Positions 25,286 through 34,103 are shown, numbered from the stretch's first letter. The stretch is DNA of 64,000 nt from an uncultured Spirochaetaceae bacterium (GCA_944389075.1 CALXLA010000028.1:1-64000), one strand, 5' to 3'. Notes: generated from the letters alone by a model not told the origin. Program-made: numbers and translations.

Positions 25286-25909
25286 TCAGGTATTGTTCAT
25301 AAGGACTCTTTCGCAGACATCTGCGACATGCTCACAGGCATCCGCACACTGCTCAAGATATCTGTAGATATCACGCCATATGATGATATCAAGCGGATCA
25401 TTGTCAGTCGTATGAAGAGTCCTCATATTCGAGATGAAGAGCTTATCGGCATCTTCCTCAAGGGTGTTGATTGCGATTATCCTCTCCTTGAGTGTCTTCG
25501 AATGACGGAAAGAGCTGAAATCCCTCATCATAATCTCCATCTCAGCACAGCATTTCTCAACGACATCGACGACTGAAACCATCTCAGGGCGTATCGTGCG
25601 CACATTATCGCAGTAAAGGCGGAGAACGACATCCTCCAGTTTGTCCACGACCTCGTCAAGGCACTGGCTCATCAATATGATATCGTCGCGCTCAATCGGC
25701 GTTATGAAAGCCTTCGCAAGCACATTCATCATCTCATGCTTCTTCATATCAGCATCATGCTCAACCTTGTGGATCTCGTCGACAATGCCGGAAAGCCTAT
25801 CAGGATCATAATCCGTAATGCACCTGCGAAGGATCTTCGATGCCTCCACTGCATCGGAAGCACATGCGGTGAATGTATCAAAATAGAATGAGTCCTGCTT
25901 CTTTGCCAT
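25286..25909 (-). CDS. DUF47 (PhoU-like) family protein, Pit-associated
   Basis: A 207-residue all-helical protein of the DUF47/Pit accessory family, which resembles PhoU. KVEHDADMKKHEMMNVLAKAFITPIERDDIILMSQCLDEVVDKLEDV near residues 48-95 is the diagnostic block (E-x-x-D..H..l..F-I-T-P-x-x-R-e-D). It starts ten bases after the stop of the phosphate permease gene and should modulate its activity or regulate phosphate flux; pairing of these two genes is very common. Confidence 0.93.
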   Translation of the reverse strand: MAKKQDSFYFDTFTACASDAVEASKILRRCITDYDPDRLSGIVDEIHKVEHDADMKKHEMMNVLAKAFITPIERDDIILMSQCLDEVVDKLEDVVLRLYCDNVRTIRPEMVSVVDVVEKCCAEMEIMMRDFSSFRHSKTLKERIIAINTLEEDADKLFISNMRTLHTTDNDPLDIIIWRDIYRYLEQCADACEHVADVCERVLMNNT

Positions 25910-25919
25910 TTCGTTCCTC

Positions 25920-26972
25920 CTAGAACAGCATCATGAAAAGCTTTGCCATCAGAAAGCTTATCAAGCCACAGCCGGGGAATGTGAATATCCAGGTAAGCAT
26001 CATATCCCTGACTACCGAGAAATTGATTGCGCTGAGCCGCCTTGATGCGCCGACTCCCATAATCGCGCTTGTCTTCGTATGCGTCGTGGAGACAGGAATT
26101 CCGGTAAGAGATGAGAGAAGCAGGCACAGAGATGCCGCGATATCCGCGCTGAATCCCTGATACTTCTCGAGTTTCACCATATCCATTCCCACTGATTTTA
26201 TTATGCTTTCCCCACCGACGCTCGTGCCTATGCCCATGACAGCTGAACACATAATCATAAGCCAGACAGGGATCATCACTCCATGTACGCTTGTCTCGCC
26301 ATGCGCGAAAGCGATTCCAAGGAAGAGAACCCCTATGAACTTCTGCCCATCCTGTGCGCCATGCATGAAGCTCATCGATGCAGCTCCGGCTATCTGCGCA
26401 TATGAGAAGAAGCCATTTGCTTTGCGTCTATCGATATTCCTGCAGATGAAGGCAACCGCCTTGCAGACAATATATCCTGCACAGAATCCAAGGATGAGAG
26501 AAAGGAACAATCCATAGATGACCTTGATCCATTCAGCACCATTGACAGCCCCGAGGCCCTGCTCTGTCGCGATGGCTGCTCCTGTAAGTCCTGCAATGAG
26601 ACTATGGCTTTCAGATGTTGGTATGCCGAAATGAGATGCCGCCGTACTGTAGACGACTATCGAGAAAAGCGCTGCCGAAAGCGCAATCAGAGCTGTATGC
26701 GTATCAGTTCCGAAATCAACCATATTGCTGATTGTGGAAGCAACTGATGCATTTATTTTCGTCATTATCAGGACACCGAGGAAATTGAATCCAGCGCTCA
26801 TCAGGATCGCGGGACGAGGACGAAGGCATCTCGTGGTGATGCAGGTCGCTATGGCATTAGGAGCGTCAGTCCATCCATTGACGAATATTACGCTAAGCGT
26901 CAGAAGCGATGTTACCAGCAGAGCAGGCGATGAAGCCAGCTGCCGGAAGAAATCAGCAAATGATACGTCCAT
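25920..26972 (-). CDS. pitA: Inorganic phosphate transporter, Pit family
   Basis: A 350-residue permease with about 10 segments for low-affinity phosphate (metal-phosphate) uptake. FVNGWTDAPNAIATCI near residue 30 and GIPVSTTHTKTSAIMGVG near 310 are the two conserved repeats of the family (GANDVANA and P-x-S-T-T-H types). The start at 26972 is chosen because GGGGAAGAACTC precedes it; the in-frame ATG at 27017 has no ribosome-binding site and would add 15 residues. It heads the operon with the DUF47 gene. Confidence 0.9.
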   Translation of the reverse strand: MDVSFADFFRQLASSPALLVTSLLTLSVIFVNGWTDAPNAIATCITTRCLRPRPAILMSAGFNFLGVLIMTKINASVASTISNMVDFGTDTHTALIALSAALFSIVVYSTAASHFGIPTSESHSLIAGLTGAAIATEQGLGAVNGAEWIKVIYGLFLSLILGFCAGYIVCKAVAFICRNIDRRKANGFFSYAQIAGAASMSFMHGAQDGQKFIGVLFLGIAFAHGETSVHGVMIPVWLMIMCSAVMGIGTSVGGESIIKSVGMDMVKLEKYQGFSADIAASLCLLLSSLTGIPVSTTHTKTSAIMGVGASRRLSAINFSVVRDMMLTWIFTFPGCGLISFLMAKLFMMLF

Positions 26973-27084
26973 CAGAGTTCTTCCCCTACTAAACTGTAAA
27001 TTAGTTATTAAATCCATGTAAACAGCCTATTAAGCGGAAACTGTTAGGATTGTGTTAATTCGTCAGGGGATATCTCAGCAAAGA

Positions 27085-27105
27085 ACCCCTGAATACATCA
27101 GGGGT
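27085..27105 (-). terminator. Terminator of the TTT transporter-dehydrogenase operon
   Basis: ACCCCTGA-ATACA-TCAGGGGT is a perfect eight-pair stem with a five-base loop, eight bases after the stop of the last oxidoreductase gene (27113). On the minus strand it is followed by TCTTTG, a weak T-run. Confidence 0.65.
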
Positions 27106-27112
27106 CCAAGCA

Positions 27113-28162
27113 TCAGAACTTTATGGTCCTGTCTTCTTTAGAACTTCTATAGATTGCTTCGATAAGCTCTACAGCCTTCCGCGCTTCCCTTCCGGAGATT
27201 TCAGGAGATCTTCCCGTATCCAGAGCATTCATCACATCTGCGAAAACGCTTGCATGACCATGGAATCCAATCTTCTTCGGATCGCTTGCGCCTCCGCCTG
27301 TCGATGTGAAATCAGCATACTTCTCACGTATTTCAGCATCCTCCGGACGCTCTTCCCTGAACTGCCAGAATTTAAGGCTTTCCTCTTCGATTATCGCAGA
27401 GCCATCTGTGCCGCAGATCTCAATACGCTTCAGGAAACCTGGATACGCGGCTGTCGAACCTTCGATTATGCCTATGGCACCATTGGTAAATGTAAGAACA
27501 GCACCAGCTGTATCCTCGACCTCAATCCTCTCATGTCCAAGCGTAGCAGTCCTAGATGAGACATCGGAGACATCGCCGCCGAACCATCTGAGAAGATCGA
27601 TTGCATGGATACCCTGATTCATCAGAGCGCCGCCGCCATCCATCTTCCATGTTCCATGCCATGCGATATCATCATAATAAGACTGTGTACGGAACCACTT
27701 TATCTGTGCATCGATAAGTGTGATACGTCCGAACCTGCCTTCATCTATGGCTTTCCTCACAAGACGCGGAGCATCATGGAAGCGCGACTGGAACACGCAC
27801 GAAAGCATCACGCCATTCTCTTCTGCTGCATTTATCAGCATATCGCAGCGCTCTGTGGTTATCTCGATAGGCTTTTCGATGATTACCGCTTTCTTCCTTG
27901 CCTTGATCGCAGCCAGAGCAGGTTCAAGATGTGCACCGGAAGGTGTCGTTATCGTAACGATATCGACATCAGTGTCTGCAAGAAACTGACCGATATCATG
28001 ATAGCTCCTGATATTATGGCGCGAAGCGAAATCATCGCTCCTCGTTCCATTTATATCATAGCAGGCTACAAGCTTTGCATTGCCAAGAGATTCTGCAGCC
28101 ATTGCATGAACCTCAGCTATCGTACCGGTCCCTATTATTCCGAATCCATATGTTCCTGCCAT
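27113..28162 (-). CDS. Gfo/Idh/MocA family oxidoreductase
   Basis: A 349-residue NAD(P)-dependent sugar or sugar-acid dehydrogenase. The Rossmann motif GFGIIGTGTIAEVHA near residue 5-20, the EKPIEITTERCD segment (catalytic Lys in E-K-P) near 97 and GGALMNQGIHAIDLLRWF near 178 are characteristic. The ATG at 28162 has AGGAGG seven bases upstream and overlaps the TGA of the preceding dehydrogenase gene by one base. With its partner at 28162-29250 it probably oxidises or isomerises the compound imported by the TctCBA system. Substrate unknown. Confidence 0.9.
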   Translation of the reverse strand: MAGTYGFGIIGTGTIAEVHAMAAESLGNAKLVACYDINGTRSDDFASRHNIRSYHDIGQFLADTDVDIVTITTPSGAHLEPALAAIKARKKAVIIEKPIEITTERCDMLINAAEENGVMLSCVFQSRFHDAPRLVRKAIDEGRFGRITLIDAQIKWFRTQSYYDDIAWHGTWKMDGGGALMNQGIHAIDLLRWFGGDVSDVSSRTATLGHERIEVEDTAGAVLTFTNGAIGIIEGSTAAYPGFLKRIEICGTDGSAIIEEESLKFWQFREERPEDAEIREKYADFTSTGGGASDPKKIGFHGHASVFADVMNALDTGRSPEISGREARKAVELIEAIYRSSKEDRTIKF

Positions 28163-29250
28163 CACTTTCCTCCTACTATCTCTGCCATGCTATCAGCTTC
28201 GATAGCAAGTCTCATGCTCTCAAGGACATGATCTTCGTCCATGGCATTGTCAGTGCCATGGATGCAGTCAAGAATGAACTCTCCGAAAAACGGGAATCCG
28301 ACCTTTCCTGTCACCTGCTCATGATGTTCGCCATCACCATCTACAATGAAGACATGGTCCCCGGAATCATCGGTCGCGACATTGATGTACTTTCTGATCT
28401 CTATCGTGCCTTTTGTACCGATTATGAATACTCTGCCATCTCCCCATGCTCCAAGGCCATCAGGAGTGAACCAGTCAAGACGCACGAAACAGGATGCTCC
28501 GCTTTCCGTCTCAATGACAGCTTCTCCGAAATCCTGGAACTCAGGATGGGCATCGGTCGCGACATTGCCTTTTGCGCTGTAACGCACCGTTGCAGTCTTC
28601 GAATCCGTATATTGCAGAAGCTGCTCGAACTGATGGCAGCCGATGTCGCCAAGGATGCCTCCGTTCGTCTCAGGCCTGAAGAACCAGTCCGGACGCGAAG
28701 AAGGATTCAGACGATGCGGTGCCATTATGTTTATCGCAATGACCCTGCCGATTCTGCCTCCCTTTATGAGCCTGTCCGCATAGATCGCCCCTTCCACATG
28801 GATGCGTTCGCCGAAATAGATCATATATTTCTTACCGGTACGCTTATATGCAGAACGGACATCCTCGAGCTCTTTTCTTGTCAGCATCCCCGGTTTATCA
28901 CAGAAGTAATGCTTTCCGTTTTCCATCACCTCAAGACCAAGAGATGCGCGTCTGTCAGGCCTGATCGCACTTACGATGAGCTGCACAGAGTCATCATCAA
29001 TGATTTCTTTCCGGCCCATGATCCTGCAGCCAGGATAACGTCTCGCGAAATCCTGGGCCTTGCCGATGTCATCATCATAGACACCGACAATCTCCGCGCC
29101 TGCCTCCAGAAGACCATTCGTCATAGCGAATATATGGCCATGATCAAGACCGATTACGGAGAACCGGAACTCCCCCGGTCCCACGACTTTTTCCATGGTA
29201 CCGGAGAAGACAGGCGCATAATTCATTCCATCCATCTTATCAGTCTGCAA
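28162..29250 (-). CDS. Gfo/Idh/MocA family oxidoreductase (second)
   Basis: A 362-residue dehydrogenase. The Rossmann region is FSVIGLDHGHIFAMTNGLLEAGAE, whose G-L-D-H-G-H differs from the usual G-x-G-x-x-A, followed by YFCDKPGMLTRKELEDV (D-K-P where E-K-P is common) near 115 and GGILGDIGCHQFEQLLQYT near 190. The likely start is TTG at 29250 with GGGGAAGAG upstream, overlapping the TctA gene by 11 bases; the ATGs at 29235 and 29226 are alternatives. The unusual nucleotide loop suggests specialised cofactor use. It acts with the following dehydrogenase. Confidence 0.85.
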   Translation of the reverse strand: MQTDKMDGMNYAPVFSGTMEKVVGPGEFRFSVIGLDHGHIFAMTNGLLEAGAEIVGVYDDDIGKAQDFARRYPGCRIMGRKEIIDDDSVQLIVSAIRPDRRASLGLEVMENGKHYFCDKPGMLTRKELEDVRSAYKRTGKKYMIYFGERIHVEGAIYADRLIKGGRIGRVIAINIMAPHRLNPSSRPDWFFRPETNGGILGDIGCHQFEQLLQYTDSKTATVRYSAKGNVATDAHPEFQDFGEAVIETESGASCFVRLDWFTPDGLGAWGDGRVFIIGTKGTIEIRKYINVATDDSGDHVFIVDGDGEHHEQVTGKVGFPFFGEFILDCIHGTDNAMDEDHVLESMRLAIEADSMAEIVGGK

Positions 29251-30748
29251 TTCTCTTCCCCTTTAAGAACTTGAATACTCCAAGCTGCGCAAGGATCATG
29301 AATACAATCAGTATAAGGAAGAATATACAGATTGGCCGAGTGAAGAGAGGGGCAAAGGAGCCATTCGAAAGCTTGAGAGCCCTTCTGAGGTTCGAGTCAA
29401 GCATCGGTCCGAGAATGACACCAAGGAGGAACGGAGCTGGTGGGAACTTCATAGAAGTGAGGACCACACCAAGAAGACCGAACACGAACATCACCTTGAC
29501 ATCGAAGAGGTTGTAATTGATCAGATACGAACCAATCACGCAGAGAACATACACAATCGGCATAAGATACTTCTTGTTCACTCCAAGGATGCGGACAGTC
29601 GCCTTCGAAAGGAGAAGTGCGATGAGCCACATCGAGAATGATGCGAGAGCAAGATAGATACAGACATTGTACAGGAATTCAGGTGACTCCGTCATGAGAA
29701 GCGGACCTGGCCTGTAGCCATGCATCAGGAATGCAGCAAGAAGAACAGCAGCAGGAGCAGATCCCGGAACCGCAAGCGAGAGAACAGGAATTATAGCTCC
29801 GCCAATACATGCATTGTTTCCGGTCTCAACAGCAATGACTCCATGAGGATTGCCTTTGCCGAATGTATCCTTCTCTTCCTTAGGAGCAAGGCTCTTTGTC
29901 GACCAGTAGGAAAGCCAGCCAGCGGTATCCTCTCCTACGCCTGGAATGATACCTACGCCTACACCGATACATGCGCTGCGGATAACTGTTCCGATTCTCT
30001 TTCCGATAAGACTGAAGCCTTTTTTGACTTCGAACTTGGAAGCCTTCGTGATTTCCTCATCAAGATTCCTCTTGAAGACTCTGACTATCTCTGGGAATCC
30101 GAAGAGGCCAATCATGACAGGAATGAGCTGTATTCCGGACATCAGATTGACATTACCGTAGCTGAAACGGGCAATCGTATCGACAGTATCGAGACCGACC
30201 ATAGCCACGATGAGGCCGAGGATGCCGCTTATCCATCCCTTGATCGGTTCTGCCTGCGCTGTGATCGTACCGCAGATGAGGATGCCGAATATCGAGAGGA
30301 GGAAGAATTCCCAGCTCGTGAACTTCAGTGCAAGTGATGTGAGGAGCGGAGTCAGTGTCATAACGAATACAACACTCAGAAGCGTTCCTATGCAGCTGCA
30401 TGTCGTCGCAAGGAATATCGCAAGACCACCTTTTCCCTGTATTGCCATCGGATGGCCATCAAGGGCAGTGGCTGCTGATGCAGGAGTGCCAGGGATATTC
30501 AGGAGAATTGCCGACTGACACCCTCCCGAGATAGAACCGACATAAATTGCCAGAAGAGAGATTATGGCTGTCTGTGTCGGGAAATTATATGTGAGACCTG
30601 TCAGCAATGCTATTGCCATCGTTGCTGAAAGCCCTGGTAAGACTCCCATGACAAGACCGACAAGCGTTGACAGGAACATGACAAGTAGATTGAATGGCTG
30701 CAATGCCGTCATGAATGCAGTGCCAATATATTCAAATGCCATCGTCAT
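29240..30748 (-). CDS. tctA: Tripartite tricarboxylate transporter, large permease (TctA)
   Basis: A 502-residue protein with about 12 segments. GLVMGVLPGLSATMAIALLTGLTY near residue 35 and GVGVGIIPGVGEDTAGWLSYWSTKSLAPKEE near 260 are the paired conserved motifs of the TctA family (G-x-x-P-G-x-x). It forms the membrane part of a solute:cation symporter with TctB and uses the binding protein TctC. Related systems take up citrate, aromatic acids and sugar acids. Confidence 0.95.
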   Translation of the reverse strand: MTMAFEYIGTAFMTALQPFNLLVMFLSTLVGLVMGVLPGLSATMAIALLTGLTYNFPTQTAIISLLAIYVGSISGGCQSAILLNIPGTPASAATALDGHPMAIQGKGGLAIFLATTCSCIGTLLSVVFVMTLTPLLTSLALKFTSWEFFLLSIFGILICGTITAQAEPIKGWISGILGLIVAMVGLDTVDTIARFSYGNVNLMSGIQLIPVMIGLFGFPEIVRVFKRNLDEEITKASKFEVKKGFSLIGKRIGTVIRSACIGVGVGIIPGVGEDTAGWLSYWSTKSLAPKEEKDTFGKGNPHGVIAVETGNNACIGGAIIPVLSLAVPGSAPAAVLLAAFLMHGYRPGPLLMTESPEFLYNVCIYLALASFSMWLIALLLSKATVRILGVNKKYLMPIVYVLCVIGSYLINYNLFDVKVMFVFGLLGVVLTSMKFPPAPFLLGVILGPMLDSNLRRALKLSNGSFAPLFTRPICIFFLILIVFMILAQLGVFKFLKGKRIAD

Positions 30749-30757
30749 TCCTCCTTA

Positions 30758-31270
30758 TTATGGCAGAGCGGCGTTGAAGCAGTACTGGAAGACAATGACT
30801 ATGGCAATAACTCCAACGACTGCGACTATGAGATTCTTCCACCACTTGCCGGAACGGAGGTAGAAAAACAGTGCTGCAAGGAAGATCATCGATGCTGCCC
30901 AGAATGACAGGACCTCCATAAGCACGAATGTATAGATGCCCATGATGATCACGGCACCGATTGTGAATGCGATATCCTTATTCCTCGAATTCGCCTTCAT
31001 CCATGCTGCGAACTCACTCCAGCGCATCTTCAGGACTTCGCCCCTGCTCTTGCCCTCTGCCTTGAGGCACGAAAAGAGGTAAAGCACGCTGAACAGCAGA
31101 AGTGCGATGCCCAGGATCACGGGAATGAATCCTGGTGATACTGAGAAATCAGTAATGAAATATGGTGCGCTGGCGGCTCTCAGGTAAATGCGGTAGCCTT
31201 CTATGGCAACATAGATACCTGTGATTATCAGCGCAAATGAGAATACCATCTCTTTTGTCTTGCTTTCCAT
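30758..31270 (-). CDS. tctB: Tripartite tricarboxylate transporter, small permease (TctB)
   Basis: A 170-residue protein with four predicted membrane segments, matching the size and topology of TctB. IALLLFSVLYLFSCL near residue 55 and the C-terminal FYLRSGKWWKNLIVAVVGVIAIVIVFQYCFNAALP are typical. It lies between tctC and tctA as usual for the family. Start after a hairpin (31288-31310). Confidence 0.88.
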   Translation of the reverse strand: MESKTKEMVFSFALIITGIYVAIEGYRIYLRAASAPYFITDFSVSPGFIPVILGIALLLFSVLYLFSCLKAEGKSRGEVLKMRWSEFAAWMKANSRNKDIAFTIGAVIIMGIYTFVLMEVLSFWAASMIFLAALFFYLRSGKWWKNLIVAVVGVIAIVIVFQYCFNAALP

Positions 31271-31287
31271 AAATTGAACCTTATCAT

Positions 31288-31310
31288 GGAGTCCTCAGGA
31301 CGAGGACTCC
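31288..31310 (-). promoter_or_regulatory. Intercistronic hairpin between tctC and tctB
   Basis: GGAGTCCTC-AGGAC-GAGGACTCC forms a nine-pair perfect stem with a five-base loop, 10-33 bases after the tctC stop. There is no T-run after it on the minus strand. Such hairpins stabilise the mRNA of the abundant binding protein or attenuate the permease genes; here the effect is inferred. Confidence 0.6.
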
Positions 31311-31320
31311 GAGTATATTA

Positions 31321-32334
31321 CTAAAGTCTTTCGATGCCGAACTGTGCTGGATCGATAGGAGCTGCGCCTGCATCATAGAGAATGTAGCAGACCTTTGATG
31401 CGAACTCTTCGAGATATGCCTGGCTGTCAGCTCTGCCGACAGGTGTGACCTCGAAGCTCCTGGATTCGCAGAACTCAAGGAATGCAGGATCCTGAATAGC
31501 GACTTCGAATGCATGGTCGAGCTTCTGGAGAGATGCCTCATCAAGTCCCTTAGGAAGAAGGATACCTGTGACCTCGCCCATCGGGAGAAGCGGAGCAACC
31601 TCTGGGTAGAACTCTGCGATTGAAGGAATAGTGATTCCCTCTGCGATTGTGATCGGCTTATCGGAAAGTGTGCAGAGAGCCTTTACATCGCCGGAAATGA
31701 TAGCATCCTTGTACTCAGCAAGAAGCTGTGGGCAGAAATCTACTTCACCGGAAAGAGTTGCCGTGAAAGCCGGACCACCACCTGCATATGTGATGTGCTT
31801 GTAATCAACACCAGCGACCTGCTTGATGATCTCAGCACCGAAGTGTCCGCCGGAACCAATACCAGCTGTTCCAGCCGTGATCTGGCCAGGATTTGCCCTC
31901 ATAGCCTCGATAAGATCCTGGATTGTGTTGTATGGGGAATTCTTCGGAACTACGATTACATTCGGTGCATATGTTGCGATCCATACATCCCAGTCACGGA
32001 ATGTCTTATCTGTGTATCCATTGATAGGCATTGTGACGAATGCGAGCATACCGTTAGCAAGAAGGGAATAGCCATCGACTCTGGCGTTCTGTACATTGAG
32101 TGTTCCAGCGCTTCCGCCAGCACCTGCTGTATTGACGATATTGATCGTTACGCCAAGATCCTTGCCCATGGCATTTGCAAGAGCTCTTGCTGTGAGGTCA
32201 GTTGTGCCACCAGCTCCATATGGAACGGTCATGTTGATGTTCTTGTTCGGATAGTTGCTTTCCTGCTGTCCCTGTGCGAAAACAGAAGTGCAAACGAGAG
32301 CGAGAACAAGCAGAACAGATAATGCTTTCTTCAT
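31321..32334 (-). CDS. tctC: Tripartite tricarboxylate transporter substrate-binding protein (TctC)
   Basis: A 337-residue exported protein: signal peptide ending TSVFAQGQQES, then the Bug/TctC fold. YPNKNINMTVPYGAGGTTDLTARALANAMGKDLG is the family's first block and AGTAGIGSGGHFGAEIIKQVAGVDYKHITYAGGGPAFTATLSGEVDF its second. These bind carboxylates such as citrate or gluconate-like acids. The ATG shares its A with the TAA of the lacI-type gene (TAATG). Ligand unknown; no carboxylate-specific signature can be read by eye. Confidence 0.93.
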   Translation of the reverse strand: MKKALSVLLVLALVCTSVFAQGQQESNYPNKNINMTVPYGAGGTTDLTARALANAMGKDLGVTINIVNTAGAGGSAGTLNVQNARVDGYSLLANGMLAFVTMPINGYTDKTFRDWDVWIATYAPNVIVVPKNSPYNTIQDLIEAMRANPGQITAGTAGIGSGGHFGAEIIKQVAGVDYKHITYAGGGPAFTATLSGEVDFCPQLLAEYKDAIISGDVKALCTLSDKPITIAEGITIPSIAEFYPEVAPLLPMGEVTGILLPKGLDEASLQKLDHAFEVAIQDPAFLEFCESRSFEVTPVGRADSQAYLEEFASKVCYILYDAGAAPIDPAQFGIERL

Positions 32335-33353
32335 TATCTTTCCTCCTTTTTTATTTTCCTGACTGATGAGCCTTCGATAAGGACACAGTCCTGGATTACG
32401 CGGTTAGGCTCGGCTGAGCCATTCATTATGAGATCGAGAAGAAGCCTTGCGGCCTTACGGCCGAGATCAAGTTCCTCCATATCGAGATGCGCGAAGTCAT
32501 TGTTGCCTGTATAGGCCCATTCAGGAGAGCCTATGAGTATCACGGAGATATCCTCTCCTATCCTCAGACCACGCTTTCGGAATACATTCACGCCGCCCTT
32601 TGCCTGGATATTGAAGCCGAAGAAGACAGCAGTCGCATCAGGATGCTCCTCGATGGCCTTGTCCGTGATATCAAAACCAGCCTCTGGCGAGAAATCCGCA
32701 TAATATGAATAGATCTCAGCATCAGGCGCCGATGCATTCCTGAGGCCTGTCTCTCTTGAATCGAGATCTGCTATCCCGGATTTCCATCCGATATAGACGA
32801 TTTTCCTGTGTCCGCATTCCCGGAGGTAGGCACCTCCTTCATATCCACATCCATAATTATCGGTAGTAACCCAATGATATGCCTCAAGCCCTTCCAGAGG
32901 TCTGTCAACGACAACCATGTTCATTCCGACATCGCGGATAAGCTGGGTATTCTCTGCACCTTTTGCGGTAGGTGTGATGATTATTCCATCGACACGCTGA
33001 GAGATAAGCCTGCGGATTATGGCATTCTCCCTTTCAGGATCATCGAATGTATCACAGATGATGAGGTCATATCCATGCTTGACAAACACTTCCTCCGCAG
33101 CAAGGCAGATGCGCGTGAAGAACTGGTTCTCGAACTGAGGTATGAGTATACCTATGAGTTTCCGGTTCATACCCTTCAGCGAAGATGCCCCATTGCACTT
33201 GATATAGTTAAGCTCGGAAGCCGCATCGAGAACCCTCCTGCGGAGTTCATCGCTTATATAACGCCCTTTCTTGTCATTGAGGACATAGCTTACAGTGCCG
33301 ACAGTAGTACCGGCCTTCTCTGCTACATCCTTCAGCGTCACAAAGCGCGACAT
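32334..33353 (-). CDS. LacI family transcriptional regulator
   Basis: A 339-residue regulator: HTH residues 5-25 (TLKDVAEKAGTTVGTVSYVLN) then a periplasmic-binding-protein-like sensor domain (LIGILIPQFENQFFTRICL, DGIIITPTAKG). The ATG at 33353 has GGGAGG upstream; an in-frame ATG at 33422 would add a 23-residue tail before the HTH and is unlikely. It is the first gene of the operon with tctCBA and two dehydrogenases. Two AAACGTTT-centred sites upstream (33373 and 33416) are probably its operators, so it represses itself and the operon until a metabolite binds. Confidence 0.93.
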   Translation of the reverse strand: MSRFVTLKDVAEKAGTTVGTVSYVLNDKKGRYISDELRRRVLDAASELNYIKCNGASSLKGMNRKLIGILIPQFENQFFTRICLAAEEVFVKHGYDLIICDTFDDPERENAIIRRLISQRVDGIIITPTAKGAENTQLIRDVGMNMVVVDRPLEGLEAYHWVTTDNYGCGYEGGAYLRECGHRKIVYIGWKSGIADLDSRETGLRNASAPDAEIYSYYADFSPEAGFDITDKAIEEHPDATAVFFGFNIQAKGGVNVFRKRGLRIGEDISVILIGSPEWAYTGNNDFAHLDMEELDLGRKAARLLLDLIMNGSAEPNRVIQDCVLIEGSSVRKIKKEER

Positions 33354-33372
33354 CAGAACCTCCCACCCAACA

Positions 33373-33390
33373 TAGGCAAACGTTTGCCTA
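33373..33390. promoter_or_regulatory. LacI-type operator O1, perfect palindrome
   Basis: TAGGCAAACGTTTGCCTA is a perfect 18-bp palindrome centred on CG, the classic shape of a LacI/PurR-family operator. It lies 20 bases upstream of the regulator's start codon, within the untranslated leader. Confidence 0.8.
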
Positions 33391-33415
33391 TTCCTGTAAA
33401 AAGAAATAAGGACGA

Positions 33416-33434
33416 TGTGCAAACGTTTAGCACA
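33416..33434. promoter_or_regulatory. LacI-type operator O2, near-palindrome
   Basis: TGTGCAAACGTTTAGCACA has the same AAACGTTT core as O1 with TGTGC/GCACA arms, offset by one base. Its core is 43 bp from that of O1, about four helical turns, so a tetramer or two dimers could act together. It falls just downstream of the predicted promoter. Confidence 0.75.
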
Positions 33435-33449
33435 TTCCTTACACTATTT

Positions 33450-33478
33450 ATAAAACCATGAGAATTTCACGATGTCAA
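33450..33478 (-). promoter_or_regulatory. Promoter of the lacI-tctCBA operon
   Basis: On the minus strand TTGACA (top 33473-33478) and TTTTAT (top 33450-33455) are separated by 17 bases; the expected start near 33442 puts both operators in the transcribed leader, so bound repressor would block initiation or elongation. Confidence 0.5.
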
Positions 33479-33638
33479 CAAAAATATTTCAAGAATTCGA
33501 TAGCCTATTACCATTCAAAAGTCAGAATATTGTATTTTCAGTGCTGATACAGGCCTTCAATCACTGATTTATGGCAAAAGCCCCCAGAATTATGGAAAAA
33601 CAATCCTGCATATTCCAGAAAATCGCATCATTCAGCAT

Positions 33639-34103
33639 CTACGACAAGGAAGGGGAAGAATCGTCACAAAGTTCCATATATAGCAGAGGATATGGATTGC
33701 CATGTCCATCGTATTCTGTCCGCTTATATGCACGGAAACCCATATGCTCATAGAATCCAAGGGCATCAGGATTCTGTTCATTGACGGAAAGCCTTCGGAC
33801 AAAATACTCATTGATCCCTTTCAGGATCAGCTGTCTTCCAAGTCCCTTGCCTCTCTCTTCAGGTGCGATGAACAGCATCTCAAGAAAGCCATCCTGAATT
33901 CCCATGAATGCAACAGGATGTCCATCGTCTTCTGCAATAATCAGATGAGCCACTCCGGATAATGCCTCAGGCACATACTTCCTTATTCCAGCAATCTCTG
34001 CATCTGAGAGAAACAGATGAGTTGCACGCACCGAAGCTTCCCATACATCCAGAAGATTATCTATCAGTTCCTGAGGCCTTTCCATTGCTTCATAGATTCT
34101 CAT
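33639..34103 (-). CDS. GNAT family N-acetyltransferase
   Basis: A 154-residue GCN5-related acetyltransferase. The acetyl-CoA pantothenate loop is APEERGKGLGRQLILKGI near residue 80 and NPDALGFYEHMGFRAYKRTE near 112 is the C-terminal block. The N-terminal sequence (IDNLLDVWEASVRATHLFLSDAEI) and end YPLLYMEL match the YjaB-type small subfamily. The acceptor is unknown. The gene stands alone with about 285 bases on one side and the helicase gene 60 bases away on the other. It ends in a Ser/Asp-rich tail. Confidence 0.88.
   Translation of the reverse strand: MRIYEAMERPQELIDNLLDVWEASVRATHLFLSDAEIAGIRKYVPEALSGVAHLIIAEDDGHPVAFMGIQDGFLEMLFIAPEERGKGLGRQLILKGINEYFVRRLSVNEQNPDALGFYEHMGFRAYKRTEYDGHGNPYPLLYMELCDDSSPSLS

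Noticed and set aside
28075-29274. Plus-strand open frame of 399 codons
   Set aside because: It lies opposite the second oxidoreductase gene, which has clear Rossmann and catalytic motifs and a good operon position; the plus frame has no recognisable protein features.
33354-33422. Longer LacI N-terminus from 33422
   Set aside because: It adds 23 residues before the HTH and would read through the operator; GGGAGG supports 33353.
33354-33640. Small ORF at 33571-33753
   Set aside because: Plus-strand frame opposite the GNAT gene end with no motif or ribosome-binding site.
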